Numbered from the stretch's first letter, positions 16,250 through 24,639 are shown. The stretch: 64,000 nucleotides of DNA from Thermoleophilia bacterium (GCA_020848615.1 JADLHW010000073.1:1-64000); one strand, 5' to 3'. Notes: generated by a model not told the origin, from the sequence alone. Program-made: numbers and translations.

Positions 16250-17110
16250 TTAGCGCTTCAGGTTCACGAGCTCCTGGAGCATGTCGTCGCTGGTGCTGAT
16301 GGCCCGGCTGTTCGCCTGGAAGCCGCGCTGGGCGATGATCATGTTCGTGAACTCGAGCGCCAGGTCGACGTTGCTCATCTCGAGCGCGCCGGGCGTGACG
16401 GTGCCGTGGCCGGCGGGGCCACCCGGCGCGCCGTTCACGGGGGCGCCGGAGTTGTTCGACTCCCGGTACATGTTGCCGCCGATGCGGTCCAGGCCGGCCG
16501 GGTTCGGGAACTTCGCAAGGCTGATCGTGCCGATGACGGTGGCGGCGCCCGCGGCGTCCACGGCGGTCACGACACCCGCGGAGTCCACGTTGATGGCGGC
16601 GGTGGTGGCCGGGTTCACCTGCAGGCGGCCGGCGTTGCCGGTGGCCGCGACGGTCCCGAGCACGTAGTTGCCGCCCGTGGTCACCAGGTGCCCGGCGGAG
16701 TCGAACGAGAAGTTCCCGGCGCGGGTGTAGAGCTCGCCGGCACCGGCGCCCAGGTCGTTGCCGCCCGCGCCGCCCCAGGTGGCCCCGGCGGCCGCGACGC
16801 GGAAGAAGCCGTCGCCGTTGATCATCATGTCGGTGACCACGCCGGTGCTCTGGGTGGTGCCCTGCGTCATGAGCTGGTCCACGCTGTTCAGACCCATGCC
16901 CAGGCCGATCTGACGGCCGTTGGTGCCGCCGACGCCGCCCGCGACGGGCGCCGAGGCACCCTGCAGGTTCTGGTACAGGGCGTCCTTGAACGTGACCCGC
17001 TCGGACTTGTAGCCGAAGGTGTTCACGTTCGAGATGTTCGACGCGATGGTGTCCATCATCGTCTGGTGGTTCCTCAGACCGGAGACGGCCGAGAACATGG
17101 AGCGCATCAT
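16250..17110 (-). CDS. flgE: FlgE/FlgG-family flagellar hook protein
   Basis: A 286-residue flagellar rod/hook family protein. The N-terminus SMFSAVSGLRNHQTMMDTIASNISNVNTFGYKSERVTF is the flagellar basal body domain, the middle has the DGFFRV and YTRAGNFSFDSAGHLVT hook features, and the C-terminus ends in EFTNMIIAQRGFQANSRAISTSDDMLQELVNLKR. Its short length resembles the Bacillus hook protein rather than the 400-residue enteric FlgE. Position after flgD and the TIGR02530-type gene supports hook over distal rod. Start at the first of two adjacent ATGs (17108-17110). Confidence 0.9.
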   Translation of the reverse strand: MMRSMFSAVSGLRNHQTMMDTIASNISNVNTFGYKSERVTFKDALYQNLQGASAPVAGGVGGTNGRQIGLGMGLNSVDQLMTQGTTQSTGVVTDMMINGDGFFRVAAAGATWGGAGGNDLGAGAGELYTRAGNFSFDSAGHLVTTGGNYVLGTVAATGNAGRLQVNPATTAAINVDSAGVVTAVDAAGAATVIGTISLAKFPNPAGLDRIGGNMYRESNNSGAPVNGAPGGPAGHGTVTPGALEMSNVDLALEFTNMIIAQRGFQANSRAISTSDDMLQELVNLKR

Positions 17111-17219
17111 GGTGGTGGGATTCCTTTCCAGGTGGCGGCCGACCCCCCTCCGGTGAGGTCCAGACCGACCGCCAGCATCATCCGTACGTTCGTGTGTCGG
17201 TTCGTTGTCCGGGTGCCGG

Positions 17220-17636
17220 CTACGGCGCCAGCACCGCACTGTCGATGTTCGTGAAGACCTGGTTCTTCATGCCCTCCTTGTCGACCGCCGTGATGACCAC
17301 GCGGTTCTTCACCGACACCACGAACGCGGTGTCGTCCACCATCACCAGTGCCTCGCGCGCGCCCTTGGCCGCGGCGCGCCCGACGGCGTCCTGGAGCCGG
17401 TCGGCCACCTCCGGGGTGACCTGGATGCCCCGCTGCGCGAGACGGTCCCGCGCGTGCGCGCTCCACCGCAGGGCCTCGCCCTGCTGCGGCGCCGCCTCCT
17501 TCAGGCGGCTGGCGAGGAGGGCGTCGAATCCGGGGGCGCCGGCCTGCCCCGTGCCCCGTGCGGGAGCGGCGGGACCGGTGCGCTCGGCGGGGCGCGGTGC
17601 CCCGACGCCGCGGATCGTGGGGTCGAGCGGGCTCAT
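17220..17636 (-). CDS. TIGR02530-type flagellar operon protein
   Basis: A 138-residue protein of the small family found between flgD and flgE in Gram-positive and related bacteria. The variable N-terminal 55 residues are Pro/Ala-rich; the conserved C-terminal part has SAHARDRLAQRGIQVTPEVADRL, GAREALVMVDDTAFVVSVKNRVVITAVD and the ending QVFTNIDSAV. The segment AFVVSVKNRVVITAVD is the best-conserved part. Its role is not established; the operon position suggests hook assembly. ATGA overlap with flgD. Confidence 0.85.
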   Translation of the reverse strand: MSPLDPTIRGVGAPRPAERTGPAAPARGTGQAGAPGFDALLASRLKEAAPQQGEALRWSAHARDRLAQRGIQVTPEVADRLQDAVGRAAAKGAREALVMVDDTAFVVSVKNRVVITAVDKEGMKNQVFTNIDSAVLAP

Positions 17637-18070
17637 GACCCGGCGACCTCGACCACCTGGGCGGGGCTCACCTGCACGCCCCCGACGACGAGCTGCATGT
17701 CCTTGCCGCCGTTCCCGATCGTGACGCGGTCCACGGTGCCGCGAACCGGCACGGTGGCGCCCTCGGGCAGGTAGCTCACGGTCTTCCCGACCATCGCGGA
17801 CCCCTGGGTGAGCTGCAGCGCCAGCCCGAGCGAGGTCATCGTGGTGTTGAGCTTGGTGATCTGCTCCAGGCTCGAGAACTGGCTCATCTGGGCGATGAAC
17901 TCGGTGTCCTTCATCGGCTCCAGGGGGTTCTGCGACTTCATCTGGGCGCCGACCAGCTTGAGGAACGTCTCGCTGCTGAACAGGTCACCGGCGGTCTTGG
18001 TGGTGGCGCGCTGGGCCTGCTGGGCCTGGAAGGCCCCGGTGACCGCCGACGCTTGTGCGGGTGTTGCCAT
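17633..18070 (-). CDS. flgD: FlgD hook-capping protein
   Basis: A 145-residue FlgD, the scaffold for hook polymerisation. The conserved N-terminal segment FLKLVGAQMKSQNPLEPMKDTEFIAQMSQFSSLEQ is clear (about residues 36-70), followed by MVGKTVSYLPEGATVPVRGTVDRVTI. It lacks the longer C-terminal fibronectin-like region of enteric FlgD, as in many Gram-positive versions. It begins 9 nt after the fliK stop. Confidence 0.94.
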   Translation of the reverse strand: MATPAQASAVTGAFQAQQAQRATTKTAGDLFSSETFLKLVGAQMKSQNPLEPMKDTEFIAQMSQFSSLEQITKLNTTMTSLGLALQLTQGSAMVGKTVSYLPEGATVPVRGTVDRVTIGNGGKDMQLVVGGVQVSPAQVVEVAGS

Positions 18071-18079
18071 GGTGGACTC

Positions 18080-19576
18080 CTAGGCGAGCAGGTCGAGCCG
18101 GCCGGTGCCGGCGGTGGCACGGGACCCCGCGGCCGCGCCGACGGGCACGTCGGCGGCGGGGGTCTCGTCGTCGAGGGTGAGCCCGCGCGTCCCGCGTCCG
18201 CCGTCCATGGCGGTCGCGGGACGCTCATGGGCCTGCTGCTGGTACGAGATGTCCATGCCCTCGAGCGTGTAGCCGCGCTCGGACAGGGCCTCGCCCAGGT
18301 GCGGGAGGGCCTGCTCCAGCATCCGCGCGGCCTCGGGCCGGTCGGCGATGACGTACGCCTGGAGGACGCCGTCGTGCATCACCATGCGCACGACCACGTG
18401 GCCGAGCTCCGGCGGGCGCATCGACAGCATCACCTCCTTGCCGCCCTCGCGGAGGGAGACGTGCATGCGCATGCCCAGGTCCTTCGCGAGCTCCTGCGCG
18501 TGCGCGGCCCCCGCGGCGCCGGCATGGCCGGTGCCGGTCGTGCCCGTGGACGCGGTCCCGTGGGACGGTGCGGGCGCACCGCCCACCAGCGACGGGTCGA
18601 CCTGGGCGGTCGCCGCCGGCGGGGCCGGGGTCGCGCCCTTGGCGTCGGTCCCCGGCGCCGGCATGGCGAGGGCGGGTTTGCCGGCCTCCGTGCCGGCCCC
18701 GCCCGGCGCGGCGCCCGGCACGGCGGCCTGGGCGCCGGCGGTGCCGGCGTCGGGGGTGATCGGTGCGAGCGTGATGGTGAGCGTCGCCGCCGGCCTGGGG
18801 CCGGAGGCGGCGTCGCCGCCGTCGCGCACCTGGGTCGTGGTCCGTGCGGCCGCCGCGGGGTCCGCGGGGACGGCCGTCGCCGCGGACGGGTCCGCGGGGG
18901 TGGTGGCCGGTGCCGCGGTGGTCGCGGCGGCGGGCGCCGTGGCCGTGGCGGTGTTCGCGGTGGCGGGCGTCCCGGACAGGGCGCCGGCCGCGAGGCCGTG
19001 CACGTCGCCGGTGGTGCCGACGGCCGCGGCGGTGGTACCGGCCGCGGTCGCGGTGTTCGCGGTGGCGGCGGGAGCCGCTCCCGTGACGGCGGCGGCCGTC
19101 GCGGCGGTGACCGCCACGATGCCGGCGACCGGGGACGTCGCCACGGCCGGCGTCGCCGCGGTCGCAGCGCCGGTCGCCGTCGTGGCGACGGGCACGGCCG
19201 TGGCGGCCACGGGGGTGGCGGTGACCGGGGCGGGCACCGGGGTGCCGGCCGGGGCCGCGGCCTCGGTGGTCGCGGCGGCGTCCTTCGCGGCCGCCGTCGC
19301 CGGCGCCCCGGGGGCGTCGGTCACCTTCTCGTCCTGGTCACCGGCTTCGGCGGTGGCCTGGTGCAGCTCCCCTTCGGCGGGTCCGGCTGCGGTGTCGTTG
19401 GTGTGGGCGCCATCCTTGGCCGCCGGTCGCGGTGAGTGGGCCGCATCTCGCAGCCTGGCGGAGAACCCGCCACCGGCGTGGTCCGCGTCCCGGGGCTCGA
19501 TGCCCTCGGAGTGCGGTTCCGCCGATCCCACCGAGCCCGCGGCCGCCGGCGGCGGCCCGAGCGTTGCGCTGATCAT
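18080..19576 (-). CDS. fliK: FliK hook-length control protein
   Basis: A 498-residue protein. The first 370 residues are extreme Ala/Thr/Val/Pro-rich low complexity, as expected for the molecular-ruler part of FliK. The C-terminal domain (about residues 380-465) has MRMHVSLREGGKEVMLSMRPPELGHVVVRMVMHDG, the FliK substrate-switch fold. Ruler length varies freely between species, so this part is probably poorly conserved. It lies between the lytic transglycosylase gene and flgD, the usual place. Confidence 0.9.
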   Translation of the reverse strand: MISATLGPPPAAAGSVGSAEPHSEGIEPRDADHAGGGFSARLRDAAHSPRPAAKDGAHTNDTAAGPAEGELHQATAEAGDQDEKVTDAPGAPATAAAKDAAATTEAAAPAGTPVPAPVTATPVAATAVPVATTATGAATAATPAVATSPVAGIVAVTAATAAAVTGAAPAATANTATAAGTTAAAVGTTGDVHGLAAGALSGTPATANTATATAPAAATTAAPATTPADPSAATAVPADPAAAARTTTQVRDGGDAASGPRPAATLTITLAPITPDAGTAGAQAAVPGAAPGGAGTEAGKPALAMPAPGTDAKGATPAPPAATAQVDPSLVGGAPAPSHGTASTGTTGTGHAGAAGAAHAQELAKDLGMRMHVSLREGGKEVMLSMRPPELGHVVVRMVMHDGVLQAYVIADRPEAARMLEQALPHLGEALSERGYTLEGMDISYQQQAHERPATAMDGGRGTRGLTLDDETPAADVPVGAAAGSRATAGTGRLDLLA

Positions 19577-19597
19577 CTGCCTTGCACCATCTCCATG

Positions 19598-20248
19598 TCA
19601 GGCGGTTGCCGCGGACGTGCCGCGGTACTGCTCGTAGTAGCCGAGCACCCTGTCCACGTAGGCCTGGGTCTCGGCGTACGGCGGAACCCCGCCGTACCGG
19701 CTCACCGCGCCGGGCCCCGCGTTGTACGCGGCAAGTGCCAGGCGCAGGTCGCCGAACCTCTCGATCTGCTGCTTCAGGTATCGGCTGCCGGCCCCCAGAT
19801 TCTGAGCGGCGTCGTGAATGTCGGTCACGCCGAGGCCCGCGGCGGTGCTCGGCATGAGCTGCATGAGCCCCTGCGCACCGGCCGGGGAGCCCGCGTCCAC
19901 GCGGAATCCGCTCTCGGCGCGGGTCACGGCGGCGACCAGGGCCGGGTCGAGCCCGTTCGCGTTCGCGGCGTCGGCGATGAGGGGCTGCAGGTTCGCGGGG
20001 ACCGCCCCGTCGCCCGTGGACGGCAGGGCGGGCGTGCTCCCCGTGGTGAGGCCGGTGGGAAGCGCGGCGGACGCGGCGGTGGCGGACGGGGTCGTCCGCG
20101 CGGCGGTCGCCGCGTCGAGGCTTCCGGAGAAGTCCGTGGTGGAGGACGCATCGGCGGCGGACGCCGCCTGCGTGGCGCCGCCGGCGGCGATGCTCGCGAC
20201 CAGCGACTGGATCTCGCTCACGCGCCCGATGGCGTCGACCATGCTCAC
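19598..20248 (-). CDS. Lytic transglycosylase (SLT domain), flagellum-associated
   Basis: A 216-residue protein with a C-terminal SLT lysozyme-like domain (about residues 100-210): [21 protein letters not shown] with the catalytic Glu, [13 protein letters not shown], and [18 protein letters not shown]. The first 95 residues are Ala/Thr-rich with no clear signal peptide, so it may leave through the flagellar export gate. The GTG at 20246-20248 overlaps the fliJ stop (GTGA); an ATG two codons on (20242) is an alternative. Its job would be opening peptidoglycan for the rod. Confidence 0.9.
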   Translation of the reverse strand: MSMVDAIGRVSEIQSLVASIAAGGATQAASAADASSTTDFSGSLDAATAARTTPSATAASAALPTGLTTGSTPALPSTGDGAVPANLQPLIADAANANGLDPALVAAVTRAESGFRVDAGSPAGAQGLMQLMPSTAAGLGVTDIHDAAQNLGAGSRYLKQQIERFGDLRLALAAYNAGPGAVSRYGGVPPYAETQAYVDRVLGYYEQYRGTSAATA

Positions 20249-20718
20249 GCCGCGGCGCCCTTCCCGGCCCCGGACCGTGCGCGGGCCGCGCGGCGCGTGG
20301 CCAGCTCGTCGAGCTCGCCCTGCTCCTTCCGGGCCTCCTCGGCCACGTGCGCGCGCCGGGCGCGGTCGCGCAGCGACACCAGCGTCTCGCGCTCCTGGCT
20401 CGCCCGCACGAGGTCCTCGCGGCGCTCGAGCGCCACGGCCTCCATCTGCAGGGCGACCTCGCGCTCGTACTCCATGATCCGCCGCAGGCGGCCGATCTCC
20501 TCGTGCCCCGAGCGCAGGTCCAGCAGGCTCGCCGAGCCCGCGGCGCGCTCGCGCAGCGCGGCCACGCCCGCCTCCAGGGCCTCGCCGGCGGCGACGGCAC
20601 GCTCCTGCTGGCCGGCGAACGCGCGCAGCGCCTGCGCGAGCTCCATCTGCAGGAGCTCCTCGCGGCGGCGGCGCAGGTCGAGGACCGGTTCCAGCCGGAA
20701 GCGGAAGGGCTTGGCCAC
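20245..20718 (-). CDS. fliJ: FliJ flagellar export chaperone
   Basis: A 157-residue, almost fully helical, charged protein starting [20 protein letters not shown], the FliJ signature, followed by coiled coil to the end with the [26 protein letters not shown] region. FliJ is the central stalk of the FliI ATPase. In most genomes it follows fliI directly; here 3.9 kb of unrelated genes lie between them. Start is a GTG at 20716-20718 with GGAGGGG just before it. Confidence 0.88.
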   Translation of the reverse strand: MAKPFRFRLEPVLDLRRRREELLQMELAQALRAFAGQQERAVAAGEALEAGVAALRERAAGSASLLDLRSGHEEIGRLRRIMEYEREVALQMEAVALERREDLVRASQERETLVSLRDRARRAHVAEEARKEQGELDELATRRAARARSGAGKGAAA

Positions 20719-20724
20719 GCCCCT

Positions 20725-20752
20725 CCATCGACCGGGGGCCCCCGAACCTTGA
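20725..20752 (-). promoter_or_regulatory. Sigma-28-like promoter for fliJ-flgE unit, possibly leaderless
   Basis: On the minus strand TCAAGGTT is followed after 12 nt by GTCGATGG, ending 6 nt before the fliJ GTG. The -35 equals that before fliS (32050-32057), also with 12-nt spacing. A new promoter here fits the separation of fliJ from fliI. Confidence 0.4.
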
Positions 20753-20761
20753 CGCCCCCGG

Positions 20762-21475
20762 TCAGGTGCCCAGCAGCCCCGCCAGATCCGGGATGTCCGT
20801 CGCGACCACGTCCCACGGCCCGGTGGGCGCCAGGTCGGTGCGCTGCCCCGGTCCGTGCTCGGCGGGGCGCGGCACGAACGCGGTCCGCAGGCCCACCGCG
20901 CGCGCGGCGGCCAGGTCGTCGTTGTGGGCGGCGCACAGCATCACCTGCCCGGGACGCAGGCCCAGGGCGCCCACCGCGCGCAGGTACGCCTGCGGGAGCG
21001 GCTTGTAGGCGCGGCTGGTCTCGGCCCCCAGGATGCGGTGCCACGGCAGCCCGCCGTGACGCGCCAGGTCCTCCAGCAGCGCGACGTTGCCATTGGACAT
21101 GGGTGCGATCGTGAATCGGGCGGAGAGCCGGAGCAGGCCCGGCACGGTGTCGTGCCAGGGGTCCAGGCGGTGCCACGCCATCGTGAGGGCGTGGCGGTCG
21201 GCGGGGGTCGCGGCGTCCAGGCCGAACCGCGGCAGCAGGACGTCCAGGCTCTCGCGGTGCAGGACGTCCAGGGGCGTCCACGGGCGGCGGCCGGACCGCA
21301 CGGCCCGCATGGACGGCTGGTACATCGCCCGCCAGGCGTCGGCGACGGCCCCGGCGTCCACCGGCACGCCCATGCCCGCCGCGAGGCCGGCGACCTCCCG
21401 CGCCACGCGGGTGCGCCAGTCCACGAGCGTGCCGAACACGTCGAAGAGCACGGCGCGGACGTCCGGTGACTTCAT
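20762..21475 (-). CDS. Haloacid dehalogenase-like HAD hydrolase (type II-like)
   Basis: A 237-residue HAD-superfamily enzyme resembling L-2-haloacid dehalogenases. Motif I is VLFDVFGTLVDW (nucleophile Asp12), motif II APMSNGNV, motif III the Lys in AYKPLPQAYL, motif IV CAAHNDDLAAARAVG. The type II feature TLVDWRTRV is present, but motif IV has AAHNDDL where dehalogenases usually read SSNxWD, so the substrate may differ. It lies directly before fliJ on the same strand but has nothing to do with flagella; it belongs to the inserted block at 20.7-24.6 kb. Confidence 0.85.
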   Translation of the reverse strand: MKSPDVRAVLFDVFGTLVDWRTRVAREVAGLAAGMGVPVDAGAVADAWRAMYQPSMRAVRSGRRPWTPLDVLHRESLDVLLPRFGLDAATPADRHALTMAWHRLDPWHDTVPGLLRLSARFTIAPMSNGNVALLEDLARHGGLPWHRILGAETSRAYKPLPQAYLRAVGALGLRPGQVMLCAAHNDDLAAARAVGLRTAFVPRPAEHGPGQRTDLAPTGPWDVVATDIPDLAGLLGT

Positions 21476-21553
21476 ATCTCTCTTACAAACGGCGCGTCAG
21501 GTTCCGGGGGCGGCGGCGTCGTGATGGGTGAGATGACGATGCCGGAGGACATC

Positions 21554-22051
21554 ATGACCTCGACGTTCGCACCGCTCGCCCCGCCCAGGGTCCGCGTCGC
21601 GCGCGGTCCCGTCGCCCCCAGCCTGTGGCCGCTGCCCGCCTGCGTCCAGCCGGGTGAGCTGGAGGTGCGCTGGCACGCGCCGCCGGAGAGCCGCGGGGGT
21701 TCACGCCGGTACGAGGTCCGGCTGCTGGACCTGCGCACCCAGGAGGTCGTGGCGTGCGCGGAGGTGCAGGAGCTGTCGTGGACGAGCCCGCAGCTCGCCC
21801 CGGGCGGCGTGTACGAGGTGAGCGTCCGGACACGGGAGACGCTCCCGGACGGCGCGAGCGGCGGTTCCGCACCGGGTACCGCCGGGAGTAGGGCGGGCGA
21901 TGGGACGCGGTCACGGCATCTCGGGATGGCGGGCCACGGCGGCGGCGGGGCCGTGCCCGGCCGGCCGCCCGCCGCCCGGGCACGGCGCGCCTCGCGGGGC
22001 GATGGCACGGGAGACCCGGTGTGGGTGCACCGCCGCCCCGCCAGGGCGTAG
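21554..22051 (+). CDS. Hypothetical protein with a fibronectin III-like segment
   Basis: A 165-residue product if started at the ATG at 21554, which has GGAGG five bases before it; four earlier in-frame starts lie between 21521 and 21539. Residues about 32-100 resemble one fibronectin type III domain: PGELEVRWHAPPE, RRYEVRLLDL and GGVYEVSVRTRE give the expected Trp, Tyr-x-Val and second Tyr-x-Val strands. The remaining 60 residues are Gly/Arg/Pro-rich with no fold seen. No signal peptide. Function unknown. It is divergent from the HAD gene. Confidence 0.5.
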   Translation: MTSTFAPLAPPRVRVARGPVAPSLWPLPACVQPGELEVRWHAPPESRGGSRRYEVRLLDLRTQEVVACAEVQELSWTSPQLAPGGVYEVSVRTRETLPDGASGGSAPGTAGSRAGDGTRSRHLGMAGHGGGGAVPGRPPAARARRASRGDGTGDPVWVHRRPARA

Positions 22052-22054
22052 CGT
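22049..22054 (+). promoter_or_regulatory. -10-like TAGCGT six bases before ATG (leaderless)
   Basis: TAGCGT ends six bases before the ATG at 22061, fitting a TANNNT -10 whose transcript would start at the initiation codon. It overlaps the stop codon of the preceding gene. No clear -35 was found. Confidence 0.4.
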
Positions 22055-22060
22055 GCGCGC

Positions 22061-22381
22061 ATGGGCCTCGTCGCCGTCATCGGGGCGATCTACACGCTGA
22101 GCGTGCTGGGACTGTTCGTCGCCCACGCGGTCTGGGAGTTCCGCGGGCGCCCGGGCGGGGGCGGCGACGACGACGGTCCCCCGCCGCCCCCGCCGCCGCC
22201 CGACGACGGGGTCAGGCCGTGGCACCCTCGGAGGCCGGGATCAGCCCGGAAACCCGGACGACGTCCCGCATCGAGAGGATCCCGACCAGGGCGGCATCCT
22301 CGAACACCACGACATGCCGTACGCCGTGCTTCACCATCAGCGCCCCGGCCTTCGAGATCGGCCAGTCCGGGCCGGCGGTGA
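22061..22381 (+). CDS. Small hypothetical membrane protein
   Basis: A reading frame for 106 residues. The N-terminus (residues 2-27, LVAVIGAIYTLSVLGLFVAHAVWEF) is one convincing transmembrane helix, followed by a Gly/Asp and polyproline stretch (residues 31-48). The part after residue 50 is Arg/Pro/Ser-rich and lies antisense to the CBS-domain gene, so it may be the CBS gene's shadow; the real protein may be short or have lost its end. The leaderless -10 box supports expression. Function unknown. Confidence 0.4.
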   Translation: MGLVAVIGAIYTLSVLGLFVAHAVWEFRGRPGGGGDDDGPPPPPPPPDDGVRPWHPRRPGSARKPGRRPASRGSRPGRHPRTPRHAVRRASPSAPRPSRSASPGRR

Positions 22382-22610
22382 CGAGCTGGCTGGTCATGTG
22401 GTCGGTGACCCGCTCGGTCTTGGGGTCAAGGCCGTCCGCGACCGCGTGAAGCAGGTCGCGCTCGGTCACCACGGCCGGGCCCGGCAGGCTGTGATCGATC
22501 ACGACCGCGGCGCCGGTCTTGTTCTGGATCATCCGCGTCGCCGCCTGTGCCAGCGTGTGCTCCGGTCCGACGATCGCCGTCACCGGACTCATCGCATCGC
22601 CCACCCGCAT
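22212..22610 (-). CDS. CBS-domain pair protein
   Basis: A 132-residue protein consisting of two CBS motifs (residues about 5-60 and 65-122): MRVGDAMSPVTAIVGPEHTLAQAATRMI and VTDHMTSQLVTAGPDWPISKAGALMVKHGVRHVVV, ending VGILSMRDVV. Such proteins bind adenine nucleotides as small sensors. The start at 22608-22610 is fixed by AAGGAGGC six bases upstream. It overlaps the plus-strand small membrane gene at its 3' end. No partner is evident nearby. Confidence 0.88.
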   Translation of the reverse strand: MRVGDAMSPVTAIVGPEHTLAQAATRMIQNKTGAAVVIDHSLPGPAVVTERDLLHAVADGLDPKTERVTDHMTSQLVTAGPDWPISKAGALMVKHGVRHVVVFEDAALVGILSMRDVVRVSGLIPASEGATA

Positions 22611-22738
22611 GGGCGCCTCCTTGTAGCGATGGTTGCTAAGTGGGGCGGAAGGATGCCAGCACCACGTGACAGAAGCAACAAACATCTGAGCGGGAACCCC
22701 CGGAACCGCCCATCCATACGGACGGGCCCCGCCCGCGC

Positions 22739-23119
22739 TCAGCCCTCGGCGGGCGGCGGACCGCTCGCCACGCCCATCACGTTGCCCTGGGGGTCGCGGA
22801 ACCGCGCGAACGTGACCACGCCGGGGATCCGGGTGACCTCCTGCACCACCGTCGCCCCGAGGGCCACGGCCCGGTCGAGCGCCTCCTGGGCGTCCGCGAC
22901 ACCGGCGTAGACCGTCACCGAGGGGCGCCCGTCGGTGCTCGCCCCCACGCCGCCGCCGATCCCGGTGCCCTCGCCGGCCGTCGTGAGGGCGTAGTCGGCC
23001 ATGCCCTCATCCGACCCGTCGAACCCGGTGTACGTCCAGCCGAACAGCTCGGCGTAGAAGGCCTGCAACGCCGGGCCGTCCGGGCCCAGGATGTCGAAGT
23101 GCACGACGGAGTCCGGCAT
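22739..23119 (-). CDS. VOC/glyoxalase-like protein
   Basis: A 126-residue vicinal-oxygen-chelate fold protein. It begins VVHFDILGPDGPALQAFYAELFGWTY, typical of the glyoxalase/bleomycin resistance superfamily with a metal-ligand His at residue 6-7, and ends RFRDPQGNVMGVASG. The second half has EALDRAVALGATVVQEVTRIPGV. Likely binds a metal and a small substrate, which cannot be told. GAGGGGAG precedes the ATG. Unrelated to its flagellar neighbours. Confidence 0.85.
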   Translation of the reverse strand: MPDSVVHFDILGPDGPALQAFYAELFGWTYTGFDGSDEGMADYALTTAGEGTGIGGGVGASTDGRPSVTVYAGVADAQEALDRAVALGATVVQEVTRIPGVVTFARFRDPQGNVMGVASGPPPAEG

Positions 23120-23225
23120 GTCCGCTCCCCTCACCGTGGTCTGATGGGCCCAGTCTGGGCCCGGCACCGGTCCGGGGCAACGTCGCCCCGGGGCATCCCG
23201 CGCCCGCGGGCTGCGCCGGCCCCTC

Positions 23226-23363
23226 ATGTCCAGGGGCCACCGCGGCGGTGATCGCGGTGATGGCCGCCTCCAAAGGGGGCTGCGCGTCGAACCACGCCAG
23301 CACGGCACCGGCGGGGTCCAGGCGCATGAGCTCGGAGACGACGTTCGTATCGAGCGCGATCAT
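23226..23363 (-). pseudogene. Truncated VapC-like PIN toxin remnant
   Basis: The frame starting at 23363 gives MIALDTNVVSELMR, the exact start of a VapC/FitB-type PIN ribonuclease with acidic residues Asp5 and Glu11, followed by a plausible helix to about residue 45. After that the sequence has no PIN similarity; the remaining two-thirds of a normal 130-residue toxin, with the other catalytic acids, is missing. The start overlaps the antitoxin stop (ATGA), as in intact vapBC pairs. It appears to be a decayed toxin. Confidence 0.7.
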
Positions 23364-23605
23364 CCGAACGGCGGGATGTCACGAGGCGGCACCGCGCGCG
23401 GGGGGAGCGGGAGATCGACGACGCCCTCGGCGACGACCCGGTCCCGCAGCGTCCCCACCAGGCCGCGGACCGGCTCGACCGCTTCGACGGCGGCGGTGAG
23501 GATCGCGCGCACCTCCGCCTCCATCGACCGGCCGTGTCCGGCGGCGCGCAGGCGCAGCCGGTCCCGCACGGCGTCGTCGAGATCCCGGATGCTCAGTGAT
23601 GCCAC
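23360..23605 (-). CDS. FitA/VapB-like ribbon-helix-helix antitoxin
   Basis: An 81-residue protein with an N-terminal ribbon-helix-helix DNA-binding part, ASLSIRDLDDAVRDRLRLRAAGHGRSMEAEVRAIL, of the FitA/StbC type, and a short C-terminal tail (LVGTLRDRVVAEGVVDLPLP) that would wrap the toxin. GTG start at 23603-23605 with a GGGGGTGG tract before it. Its toxin partner is truncated, so it is an orphan antitoxin that may still bind its own promoter. Confidence 0.8.
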   Translation of the reverse strand: MASLSIRDLDDAVRDRLRLRAAGHGRSMEAEVRAILTAAVEAVEPVRGLVGTLRDRVVAEGVVDLPLPPRAVPPRDIPPFG

Positions 23606-23651
23606 GTTCCACCCCCTGTGCTGGCAATGCCATCAACGCCAGCACGCCGGG

Positions 23652-24569
23652 CTACGGATGCCCGGTCGTCGGCACCGTGAGGGCGATCACCGTGATCGGG
23701 TCGCCGGCGAACACCGCGACGCGGCGGCCGGAGGCGACCACGCATTCCGGTCGGTCGATCTGCCGGCCGCGCTCGCAACGGGCGCCGGGATGCCGGTCGC
23801 GCACCAACGCCAGGTTGTCGCCCACGCCGATGCCCGTGGTGGTCTGCGCGTCCCAGGTGGTGAGCAGGATCGCGGTGACCCGCCCACGGTGCCCGATGAG
23901 CGTGATGCCCCTCCCGCGCGCCACCGAGTACGGCGTGGCGAGGTCCACCTGGCCCGGAATGCCGACACCCGGCATCGGCTCCCGGAGCGGCTGCCCGGCG
24001 GTCTGGCGGTGGGTCGTGGCCTCCAGGCGCGTGGCGGCGGCGTCCAGCGCGTCGCCCAGCGACACCGTGCCGGCCCGGCCCGCGCCGATGTCCAGCACCG
24101 CGACGATCGTGGCGGGCGCGGCGTCGCGTGGCCACAGCGTGCGGAACCCGGCCGCGAGCGCGAGCGCCCCCGCCATCAGCGCGACCGCGACCACCAGCGC
24201 GCGTCGCACCCGCATGGGGCACCGGGCCCCGGCCAGTCCACCCGCCGCGAGCAGCGCCGCCCACAGCGGGATGCCCCACTCCGCGATGGGGAGCGGTTCC
24301 CGCAGGTCGTCGTAGAAGCCGACGGTGTTCGCGACGGCCGAGGGCACCACGGCGAGCAGGCCGGCCCACCCGGATCCCATCGCCATCCCGGCGGCGATCG
24401 CTCCCATCGGGAACAGCGCGACGGACACCCAGCCGCTGCCGTCCGGCAGCGGGTCGAGCACGTTGCTCCACACCAGCAGGTTCACCGCGAGCCAGAGCGC
24501 CGCCGCGACCAGCACGCCGGTCGCGACCCGGATCGCGCCGGCGCGCGGACGGACGGCGGCGCCGCTCAC
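23652..24569 (-). CDS. Hypothetical multi-pass membrane protein
   Basis: A 305-residue protein with about five hydrophobic segments in the first 160 residues (around 13-33, 47-62, 66-85, 97-115, 123-141), then a soluble C-terminal domain beginning about residue 145 that contains two Cys and ends VIALTVPTTGHP. No family recognised. GTG start at 24567-24569. The C-terminal domain looks extracytoplasmic from the position after an odd number of helices. It belongs to the block lying between fliI and fliJ; 70 nt separate it from fliI. Confidence 0.55.
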   Translation of the reverse strand: MSGAAVRPRAGAIRVATGVLVAAALWLAVNLLVWSNVLDPLPDGSGWVSVALFPMGAIAAGMAMGSGWAGLLAVVPSAVANTVGFYDDLREPLPIAEWGIPLWAALLAAGGLAGARCPMRVRRALVVAVALMAGALALAAGFRTLWPRDAAPATIVAVLDIGAGRAGTVSLGDALDAAATRLEATTHRQTAGQPLREPMPGVGIPGQVDLATPYSVARGRGITLIGHRGRVTAILLTTWDAQTTTGIGVGDNLALVRDRHPGARCERGRQIDRPECVVASGRRVAVFAGDPITVIALTVPTTGHP

Positions 24570-24639
24570 GCGCGCGGGGGATTGCGCCGCATCGCCGGAT
24601 CGTGCGCGCGCCGGGCGGGCACGTCAACCGGACGTCCGG

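Noticed and set aside
21472-22080. A 202-residue minus-strand frame opposite the fibronectin-like gene
   Set aside because: Arg/Pro/Ser-rich with no motif, whereas the plus-strand frame has a ribosome site and a recognisable beta-sandwich pattern.
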